Assembly: GCF_028689785.1 (NCBI RefSeq)
Contig: NZ_JAQVCN010000046.1
Coordinates: 1 to 41,230, forward strand
Source: Zoogloea sp.
GTDB taxonomy: Bacteria > Pseudomonadota > Gammaproteobacteria > Burkholderiales > Rhodocyclaceae
Length of the DNA: 41,230 nt
Direction of reading: 5' to 3'
The translations under genes were made by a program, and so were the position numbers. The notes below the pieces were generated by a model. It was not told the origin of the DNA. It saw only the letters and a program-made list of their open reading frames with translations, and ran no database searches. Every line of letters begins with the position of its first letter. The first letter of the stretch is position 1. This document shows, piece by piece, positions 35,461 to 41,230 of the stretch.

Positions 35461-35640
35461 GCAGTCGGCTGCGCTCCCGGCTGCGCAGAAAGCCGGGCAT
35501 GCTGCGCTGCCGCAGCGTAGGATGGAAACCTTGTCGGAGGCGGGATGTGCGCGAGGACGCGCGCGCCCGGACTGCGACGGTCATTTTTTCCGCCGAATGA
35601 CCCGCAATTTCGCGTCAAGGCAGTGTTATCAAGGACGCCC

Positions 35641-36546
35641 ATGGTCAGACTGAAGTTTTCGGTCGAACTCAATTACGCAGTTGCAGCACCGGGCTGTGAC
35701 TTCATCTTCAACATCCACGCTGCTCACACACGACATCAGCGCGTGGTCACCGAGATGATGGAGCTGGGGCAGTTCCTGTTGCCGCAGGTGCACACCGATG
35801 CCACCACCGGCAACCGTTACATGCGCCTGAAGGCCGAAGCCGGTCCCCTGAGGCTGCGTTACAGCGCCACCGTTGAACTGCAGCATCACCTGGCTGCACC
35901 CGAGAGCATCCACGAGGTGCCGGTGTCGCGCCTGCCGGCTGATGTGCTGACCTACCTCTATCCCAGCCGCTACTGTCAGTCTGATCGTCTTTATGAGTTG
36001 GCCAGCCGCGAGTTTGGTGCCTTGCCACCGGGCTACGACCGGGTTCGCCGGATCTGTGCCTGGGTGGGCAAGCACGTGGAGTTCAAGTCCAATACCACCA
36101 ACGCCAGCACTGCAGCCCTCGACACGCTGCATGAGCGGGTAGGGGTGTGCCGTGACTTTGCCCATCTGATGATTGCCCTGTGTCGGGCCCTCAACATTCC
36201 GGCGCGCTTTGTGGCCGGGATCGACTACGGCGCTGATCCGGCCCTTGGGCCGAGTGACTTTCATGCCTATGTCGAGGTCTTTCTGGGGGATCGCTGGTAT
36301 CTCTTCGACCCTTCGGCCACCGCCATCCCCATGGGGCTGATGCGTTTCGGTACCGGCAGGGATGCGGCCGACGTGTCCTTTGCCACCATTTTCGGGCCTG
36401 TCCGTGCCGAGCCGCCCAGGATCATCATCGAGGCCATCGCCGACCCGCTGGCGGGTATCGAGATGCCTCGCCATCGTCCGGAGGCGCTGTCCACCGACGA
36501 TGGTTCTGCCGTACTGATCGGCACCCGTCTTGCCCCCCTTTGCTGA
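35641..36546 (+). CDS. Transglutaminase-like family protein
   Basis: A 301-residue protein with the bacterial transglutaminase-like N-terminal beta domain (residues 1-100) followed by a papain-like core. Cys-170 in GVCRDFAHLMIALCRALNIP, His-208 in DFHAYVEVF and Asp-223 in LFDPSA form the Cys-His-Asp triad. In bacteria these act as cysteine proteases or amide hydrolases more often than cross-linkers. ATG 35641 starts the conserved VRLKFSVELNY; upstream frame to 35545 runs through sequence without family matches. The 180-base gap after pyrF holds G+C-rich hairpins. A hypothetical gene follows 43 bases later. Confidence 0.9.
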   Translation: MVRLKFSVELNYAVAAPGCDFIFNIHAAHTRHQRVVTEMMELGQFLLPQVHTDATTGNRYMRLKAEAGPLRLRYSATVELQHHLAAPESIHEVPVSRLPADVLTYLYPSRYCQSDRLYELASREFGALPPGYDRVRRICAWVGKHVEFKSNTTNASTAALDTLHERVGVCRDFAHLMIALCRALNIPARFVAGIDYGADPALGPSDFHAYVEVFLGDRWYLFDPSATAIPMGLMRFGTGRDAADVSFATIFGPVRAEPPRIIIEAIADPLAGIEMPRHRPEALSTDDGSAVLIGTRLAPLC

Positions 36547-36589
36547 CCCGCCCCCAGCGTCTTCGCCTTCATTTCATCAGGAGATTCCC

Positions 36590-37117
36590 ATGAGTACCAT
36601 CGAAGAAATCGCTGCCCGCCACGGTTTCAGTGCCGATGCCGGGCGTTCGGCGTATGCCGCACTCCAGTCCGGCGGTTTCAGCCAGGCCCAGTTCAACCAC
36701 CCGGAGTTCGGTGGCATGGGGCAATGGATGAGCGGCGGCATGATGATGATCGGTGACATGTTCAACGAGAATCTGAAATGGCGCGTCGGTGCGCTGCTCA
36801 CCGAGCTCTCCCAGCATCGGGAGCCCCAGCCGGCCATGGCGCCCCAGGGCAACAACTGGGGTTTTGCCCAGTCGTCTAGCTGGTGGCCGTCAGAGCTTGG
36901 TTCGCCGGCCAGCTCCGGCAGCCAGAATGACATGGCCTACGCCTGGTTCCCGAATACCGGCAAGCTGCTCGTCAAGCTGGCCGGAGACGTCTTCTCCTTC
37001 GACACCGGCAACCTGTCCATCTATGGCGTGCAGCAACAACAGGGGGGCGGCATCGGCTCGGTGGTGCTGAACACCTCCAATGGTCCGATGGGCCTGCTCG
37101 GGCTCAACCGCGCCTGA
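36590..37117 (+). CDS. Conserved hypothetical protein
   Basis: A 175-residue soluble-looking protein with AGGAGA just before ATG 36590. Its first 80 residues contain an HGFSADAGRSAYAALQSGGF segment and the Gly/Met-rich FGGMGQWMSGGMMMIGDMF followed by LKWRVGALLTELSQ. I recall similar N-terminal regions upstream of SHOCT domains in other proteobacteria, but no SHOCT is present here, so I make no assignment. The C-terminal half is beta-rich and Ser/Gly/Asn-rich (SSSWWPSELGSPASSGSQND, then YGVQQQQGGGIGSVV). It is on the same strand as the transglutaminase-like gene and may share its transcript. Confidence 0.7.
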   Translation: MSTIEEIAARHGFSADAGRSAYAALQSGGFSQAQFNHPEFGGMGQWMSGGMMMIGDMFNENLKWRVGALLTELSQHREPQPAMAPQGNNWGFAQSSSWWPSELGSPASSGSQNDMAYAWFPNTGKLLVKLAGDVFSFDTGNLSIYGVQQQQGGGIGSVVLNTSNGPMGLLGLNRA

Positions 37118-37137
37118 GCGTCAGGCAGCGTCTGGCT

Positions 37138-37190
37138 GCCGGTATGGCGGCGATGCCGGTTTGCCCCGGTCTCGGCGCCATACGGCTTTT
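37138..37190 (+). terminator. Probable terminator after the hypothetical gene
   Basis: GTATGGCG (37142-37149) pairs with CGCCATAC (37176-37183), the stem extending with GCC/GGC, and TTTT follows at 37187-37190. The long 26-base loop can fold further. It overlaps the end of the convergent methyltransferase gene. Confidence 0.5.
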
Positions 37191-37792
37191 CAGGCCTGGC
37201 GCTGCCAGCTGAGGCAGCGGTTGTTGGCGGGCATTGCCCGGTCTTCCACCAGGCGGAAGCCTTGTTCCCGGGCGAGGGCATCCACGGCCTCGAAATCCCG
37301 GATGCCACGCCGTGGATCGTCGGCCTTTAGCGTGGCGTCAAAGTCGGCATTGCTGGTGCTGGTGGGCCGTCCGCCGTAGTGGAAGGGCCCGTAAATGCTC
37401 AGTCGGGCATCGGCGCTCAGCACGCCCGGGAGCTTGGCGAAGAAGGCCTGCACTTCGTCCCAGCACATGATGTGCAGGGTGTTGGAGCTGAACACCGCGT
37501 CGTAGTGCGCCGTGGGCCACGGGCCGCCTACGTCGAGGGCGAGGGGCGGCGGTGTGTTGGGCAGGCCGGTTTCGGCCAGCCATTGCCGGATGCCGGGCAG
37601 ATACTCCGCTCGATCGCTGCTCTGCCAGACCAGATGGGGCAGTGCAGCTGCGAAGTGAACCGCGTGCTGGCCGGTGCCGGAGCCGATCTCCAGCACCTGG
37701 CGACGATCGGCGAAGTGGCTGCGCAGGGCGTCGAGGATGGCGCCCTTGTTGCGGTCACAGGCGGGAGAGTAGGGTTTGTCGAATATCTGCAT
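37190..37792 (-). CDS. DUF938 SAM-dependent methyltransferase-like protein
   Basis: A 200-residue class I methyltransferase fold. SPACDRNKGAILDAL (9-23) is the DUF938 hallmark; motif I is LEIGSGTGQH (34-43), and SSNTLHIMCWDEVQAFF plus SIYGPFHYGGRPTSTSN are later family segments. The substrate is unknown. ATG 37792 is preferred over a GTG one codon upstream; its first base overlaps the LysR stop (TGATG), so it is translationally coupled to the regulator gene. Linkage of a LysR gene and this methyltransferase may only reflect a shared transcript. Confidence 0.88.
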   Translation of the reverse strand: MQIFDKPYSPACDRNKGAILDALRSHFADRRQVLEIGSGTGQHAVHFAAALPHLVWQSSDRAEYLPGIRQWLAETGLPNTPPPLALDVGGPWPTAHYDAVFSSNTLHIMCWDEVQAFFAKLPGVLSADARLSIYGPFHYGGRPTSTSNADFDATLKADDPRRGIRDFEAVDALAREQGFRLVEDRAMPANNRCLSWQRQA

Positions 37793-38709
37793 CACGAAAT
37801 TTCCGTCGCTTGAAGAGGGCCGAGCAGTTCGGCCAGACAGTCGGCAAAGGCCTGCCGGGCGGGCTGATGACTGCGGGCCCGGTGCCAGATCATCACCGTG
37901 GTGGAGAAGGCCAGGTCGGGTGGTACCGGGTGCACCCGCAGGGTGGCCCTACCCGGATCTGCCTCGCCCAGGTAGGCGCCGATGACCGTCCGCGGCACCA
38001 GACTGATGCCCATGCCAGCGGCGACGCAGCCGAGAATGGCTTCGAAGGTGCCGAACTCGCTGCTGCGGGCAATTGGCACGCCATCCCGCCGCAGCCAGTC
38101 GAAAAGGCGTTGCCGGTAGCTGCAGCCCTCCCGGAAGGTAAAGAGCTCCACCGGCCCACGCCGGGCCAGGTCTGCCGCGTTTTCGATTGGTGCCCAGTCG
38201 GCGGCGCTGATCAGTGCCACTTCTTCCACCACCACTGGCCGGCTTTCCAGGTGCGGATGAACGATTGGTCCGGATACCAGGGCCGCATCCAGCTGATGCG
38301 TCAGTACGTCCTGAACCAGGCTGGCGGTGGGGGCGGTATGCAGGCGCAACTCCACCCGCGGGTGGGCCCGCCGGAAGGCCGCTATGACCCCGGGCAGGCG
38401 GGCCGCGGCAGTGGTTTCCATGGAGCCGAGGCGCAGCAGGCCCTCGGGCAGATCGGCCCGGCGCACGGCGTCGCGGGCTTCGTCGGCAAGGTTCAGCAGC
38501 CGCTCGGCGTAGCCCGCCAGCAGGTTGCCAGCGGGGGTGATTACCAGGCGCCGGTTGATCCGGTCGAACAGGGCCGTGCCCAGATCTTCCTCCAGCAGGC
38601 GCAGGCGGGTGGTGACATTTGACTGAACGGTGTGGAGACGTTCAGCGGCGCGGGTGACACTTCCTTCCTCGACGATGGTGCGGAACATGCGCAGGTCGGA
38701 GAGATTCAT
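37792..38709 (-). CDS. LysR-family transcriptional regulator
   Basis: A 305-residue regulator with an N-terminal winged helix-turn-helix (about 1-60): LRMFRTIVEEGSVTRAAERL and QSNVTTRLRLLEEDLGTALF. The effector-binding domain (about 88-295) starts LRLGSMETTAAARLP and includes LVSGPIVHPHLESRPVV and a Cys/Tyr in FREGCSYRQ at a typical inducer pocket position. ATG 38709 has AGAG about 6 bases upstream; an ATG two codons earlier is possible. It diverges from the MFS transporter gene across a 100-base AT-rich spacer, the usual arrangement for a LysR target, so it probably controls that transporter and the tautomerase gene. Confidence 0.92.
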   Translation of the reverse strand: MNLSDLRMFRTIVEEGSVTRAAERLHTVQSNVTTRLRLLEEDLGTALFDRINRRLVITPAGNLLAGYAERLLNLADEARDAVRRADLPEGLLRLGSMETTAAARLPGVIAAFRRAHPRVELRLHTAPTASLVQDVLTHQLDAALVSGPIVHPHLESRPVVVEEVALISAADWAPIENAADLARRGPVELFTFREGCSYRQRLFDWLRRDGVPIARSSEFGTFEAILGCVAAGMGISLVPRTVIGAYLGEADPGRATLRVHPVPPDLAFSTTVMIWHRARSHQPARQAFADCLAELLGPLQATEIS

Positions 38710-38808
38710 GGCCATCTCTTTTTGAGATTGAAGTTATTGCATTAAATCATTTTTCTTGCTGATCTGCTGTTGTTAGGCTGCCCCCATCGATCAACAGGGC
38801 TCTGCATC

Positions 38809-39999
38809 ATGCGTCATCTCTCCCCATCATTCCCCCCTTTGCCGCGACTTTCGGGCCCGTTGGCGATCGCGCTGGCCGGCCTGCTGGCCCTCTTGCTGGC
38901 CATGGGGGTTGGCCGTTTCGCCTTTACGGCATTACTGCCCCAGATGCGGGATGAAGGGCTGCTGGACGTGGCCAGTGGCGGCTTGCTGGCGGCATCGAAC
39001 TACCTGGGCTATCTGGCCGGGGCACTGTGGGCCGCCTTCAGCCGCCGGGTGGATGCGGCGCGCCGTTTGCTTGGCGGACTGCTGGTCAGCGTGGGGAGCA
39101 CTCTGGCCATGGGGCTGGAACTGGGTTTCCCCCTGTGGTGCGGGGTGCGCTTCCTGTCGGGGGTGGCGAGCGCCGTGGTGTACGTGTACGCCACGGGCAT
39201 TGTGCTGCGCAGCCTGGCGGCGTGCCAGGCCTCCGGATGGAGCGGGCTGCATTACATGGGCGTGGGTAGCGGTATCGTGGTGTCGGCCCTGCTTGCCCGA
39301 TACATGACGGTGGCGGGGAGTGCCCTGGAGGGCTGGCGCTGGCTGGGTGTGGTGGCGGCTCTGGGTGCGATGGCCGTGATGGTCGTGCTGTTGCCCCTCG
39401 GTAGGTCGGCATCTCCGGCGGATGAGGGGACTGTGCAGGTCAGCAGTGGTGGGCCACCGATGGGCTGGCTGGCCGCAGCTTACGGATTGGCGGGCTTTGG
39501 TTACATCGTCAACGCCACTTTCCTGCCCTTGATGCTGCGCGGACAGGCCGGCACCGCCAGCGCTGCATTGGACGGCTGGCTTGTGGTGGGCCTGGCGGCC
39601 TTGCCGGCGACGCTGTTCTGGGTGCGCCTGTCGTTTCGCTGGGGTGTCTATCCGGCCCTGATCAGCGCGACCCTGATACAGGCGATGGGTGTAGCCCTGC
39701 CAGTACTGATGGACGGTGTGACTGCGGCGATGGCCGGAGCGGCTTTGCTGGGGGCGACTTTCATGGGCATTGCAGGCCTGTCTCAGTGGCTGGCCCGGGT
39801 GCCGGACCCGCAGGTGACCGCGCGCCGTATCGGCTTGATCACCGCTTGCTACGGTGTTGGCCAGGTGGCCGGCCCCTTGCTGGTGGCGTTGAGGGGCCCC
39901 AGCGGGGGCTTCGTGGTGCCGGTGCTGGCCGCTTCGGTGGCCCTGTTGTGCAGTGCAGTTCTGCTGGAGGTGTCCCGTCGTCGGGAACGCCTTGCCTGA
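38809..39999 (+). CDS. YbfB/YjiJ-family MFS transporter
   Basis: A 396-residue twelve-helix major facilitator protein. The first helix ends in MGVGRFAFTALLPQMRDEGL, the signature of the YbfB/YjiJ subgroup, and ASNYLGYLAGALWAAF, GLHYMGVGSGIVVSAL and GLITACYGVGQVAGPLLVAL are further family segments. Substrate is unknown; divergence from the LysR gene suggests induction by a small organic molecule or its metabolite. ATG 38809 is chosen because it directly precedes the first hydrophobic helix; the ribosome site is weak. The tautomerase gene follows after 21 bases. Confidence 0.9.
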   Translation: MRHLSPSFPPLPRLSGPLAIALAGLLALLLAMGVGRFAFTALLPQMRDEGLLDVASGGLLAASNYLGYLAGALWAAFSRRVDAARRLLGGLLVSVGSTLAMGLELGFPLWCGVRFLSGVASAVVYVYATGIVLRSLAACQASGWSGLHYMGVGSGIVVSALLARYMTVAGSALEGWRWLGVVAALGAMAVMVVLLPLGRSASPADEGTVQVSSGGPPMGWLAAAYGLAGFGYIVNATFLPLMLRGQAGTASAALDGWLVVGLAALPATLFWVRLSFRWGVYPALISATLIQAMGVALPVLMDGVTAAMAGAALLGATFMGIAGLSQWLARVPDPQVTARRIGLITACYGVGQVAGPLLVALRGPSGGFVVPVLAASVALLCSAVLLEVSRRRERLA

Positions 40000-40020
40000 T
40001 CTTTCGTCGAGGAGATGAGT

Positions 40021-40416
40021 ATGCCTTACCTGAATTTGTCCTACGCTGCATCCGAAGGGCTTGCGGTGGCCGAAATTGCGGCCACTCTGACCGGCCTGAC
40101 CGTCGAATTGCTCGGCAAGAAGGAATCGCTCACCGTCGTCAGCATCAACCGGGTGCCCCTTGATCACTGGTTTGTGGGTGGCCAGGCGTCGGTGTCGGGG
40201 CAGTCCGGTGCGGTGCTGGAGATCCGGATCACCGAGGGGACCAACACCAAGGCGCAGAAGGCGGCCTTTATCCGCGCAGCCTTCGGGGCGCTGGCGGCAC
40301 GGCTGGTGAATCTGCATCCGGCAAGCTACGTGGCCATCCACGAGCCGCCCGCCGATGCCTGGGGCTACTCGGGTGAGACCCAGGAGTATCGCTACATCCG
40401 CGGGCTGTCGCTGTAG
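40021..40416 (+). CDS. Two-unit tautomerase-superfamily protein
   Basis: A 131-residue protein. GAGGAG at 40009-40014 is six bases before ATG 40021 but directly abuts an earlier ATG at 40015, so 40021 is the true start; this exposes Pro-1 (MPYLNLSY), the catalytic residue of the superfamily. It contains two 4-OT-like beta-alpha-beta units: PYLNLSYAA...VVSINRVPLDHWFVGG and LEIRITEGTNTKAQK...VAIHEPPADAWGYSG; only the first carries Pro. The Arg-11 equivalent of 4-OT is absent in the first unit. It probably acts on an enol/keto or haloacrylate-like substrate, not identifiable. It is likely co-transcribed with the MFS transporter under LysR control. Confidence 0.82.
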   Translation: MPYLNLSYAASEGLAVAEIAATLTGLTVELLGKKESLTVVSINRVPLDHWFVGGQASVSGQSGAVLEIRITEGTNTKAQKAAFIRAAFGALAARLVNLHPASYVAIHEPPADAWGYSGETQEYRYIRGLSL

Positions 40417-40432
40417 GCGGCCGGGCAGGCGC

Positions 40433-41230
40433 TTACCTGCGAGTGCGGGAAATCTGCCGTGACAGGGCAATGAGGGGCAGCAGGCCGACGGCCACGATGG
40501 CCAGGGCGGCGGTGGAGGCCTCGGTGAGGCGCTCGTCGGAGGCCAGCACGTAGGCTTGGGTGGCCAGGGTGTCGAAGTTGAAGGGGCGCATCACCAGCGT
40601 GGCGGGGAGCTCCTTCATCACATCCACAAACACCAGCAGGCTGGCGGTGAACAGGCTCCCCCGCAGGATGGGGACATGTACGCGACGGAGGGTCTCTCCC
40701 TGCCCAAGGCCCATGCTGCGGGCAGCATCGTCCATGCTGGGGGTGATCTTGGAGAGGCTGGCTTCGACCGTCTGCAGGGCCACGGCGAGAAAGCGCACGA
40801 GGTAGGCATAGATCAGTGCCGCGATGCCGCCGGTGAGGAGCAGCCCCGGGTTGCTGCCGAACCAGGCCTGCCACTGGCCGGACAGCCAATTGTCGAGCCG
40901 GGTGACGGGTATCAGCACGCCCACGGCGATCACTGTGCCAGGCACCGCATAGCCAAGGCCGACCAGGCGATTGAGGCCCTTGCTCAGAAGGGTTTTGGAC
41001 AGGCGGGCGCTGTAGGCCAGCAGTACCGCCAGGGCCACGGCGATGAGGGCGGTCAGGCCAGCTAGGGTGAAGCTGTTGCGGGCCAGCACCAGGAAGCGTT
41101 CGCCGAATTGAGCGTCACCCTCACCGAGGGCCATGCGCAGGAGCAGGGCCGCGGGCAGCAGGAAGCCGAGGCACAGGGGCAACAGGCAGGTGAGCATGGC
41201 GAGCAGGCCAGCGCCGCCCTTCAGGCGCCC
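40433..41230 (-). CDS. Iron(III) ABC transporter permease, C-terminal half (partial)
   Basis: The frame stays open to the window edge, so the 5' part is outside. The visible 266 codons look like the second half of an FbpB/SfuB-type double-domain permease. Hydrophobic helices run throughout, with the permease loop DDAARSMGLGQGETLRRVHV (the EAA-loop with Gly at the conserved place) that contacts the ATPase, then KELPATLVMRPFNFDTLATQ, characteristic of iron(III)/thiamine permeases. It imports Fe3+ delivered by a periplasmic binding protein; a partner ATPase (FbpC) is expected outside the window. It converges on the tautomerase gene with 16 bases between. Confidence 0.88.
   Translation of the reverse strand, partial: GRLKGGAGLLAMLTCLLPLCLGFLLPAALLLRMALGEGDAQFGERFLVLARNSFTLAGLTALIAVALAVLLAYSARLSKTLLSKGLNRLVGLGYAVPGTVIAVGVLIPVTRLDNWLSGQWQAWFGSNPGLLLTGGIAALIYAYLVRFLAVALQTVEASLSKITPSMDDAARSMGLGQGETLRRVHVPILRGSLFTASLLVFVDVMKELPATLVMRPFNFDTLATQAYVLASDERLTEASTAALAIVAVGLLPLIALSRQISRTRR

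Noticed and set aside
37793-37795. GTG start one codon earlier for the DUF938 gene
   Set aside because: The adjacent ATG overlaps the LysR stop and gives the usual family start, so the GTG is less likely.
38932-40470. A 512-codon minus-strand frame opposite the MFS and tautomerase genes
   Set aside because: Gln/His/Arg-rich antisense reading with no motifs; the plus-strand genes have clear families and ribosome sites.

Overview
The window is about 41 kb of dense, G+C-rich bacterial chromosome. It holds 35 protein genes (two cut by the window edges), and I see no rRNA, tRNA, CRISPR array or insertion sequence. Gene content (a meta-cleavage aromatic pathway, a trimeric porin ending in Phe, topoisomerase IV, PpnN, CPA2 antiporters, c-di-GMP signalling) suggests a metabolically versatile betaproteobacterium. 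I infer something near Azoarcus, Thauera or Aromatoleum (Rhodocyclales); that placement is inference, not measured.

Layout. (1) 1-8067, plus strand: the end of 4-hydroxy-2-oxovalerate aldolase, 4-oxalocrotonate decarboxylase and 4-oxalocrotonate tautomerase (lower meta-cleavage pathway). These run into a four-gene envelope set: YCF48-like lipoprotein, RND/MMPL transporter, DUF1302 outer-membrane protein and DUF1329 periplasmic protein. (2) 8196-13996: a class I glutamine amidotransferase-like gamma-glutamyl hydrolase faces a translationally coupled operon of two tandem CPA2-type antiporter paralogues, a YbdK/GCS2-type carboxylate-amine ligase and a beta-lactamase-fold protein that seems to lack its catalytic residues. 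(3) 14063-17744: putative Na+/H+ antiporter, PpnN nucleosidase and an SDR oxidoreductase. (4) 17809-23018: a Cache-PAS-GGDEF-EAL protein divergent from a Cache histidine kinase and a stand-alone receiver.

(5) 23056-32232, minus strand: parE and parC are present but separated by about 4.9 kb. That stretch holds two small lipoproteins, a CobW/COG0523 GTPase, and a lower-G+C pair made of a ParA-like ATPase translationally coupled to an AlbA_2/HATPase_c_4 protein. This pair is the strongest candidate for an undescribed, possibly mobile or defensive, system. (6) 32306-37792: DUF302 protein, porin with a structured 3' end, pyrF, a transglutaminase-like protein, a conserved hypothetical and a DUF938 methyltransferase. 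(7) 37792-41230: LysR regulator divergent from a YbfB/YjiJ-type MFS transporter with a two-unit tautomerase, then the C-terminal half of an FbpB-type iron ABC permease running off the window.

How they work together. Region 1 reads as degradation of a ring-cleaved aromatic linked to movement of a hydrophobic compound across the envelope. Region 2 reads as synthesis and breakdown of a gamma-glutamyl-type compound tied to ion transport. Region 4 is a sensory module on c-di-GMP and phosphorelay. The other regions are mainly housekeeping with one inserted cassette. Functional links beyond the named families are inference from gene order, overlaps and motifs.
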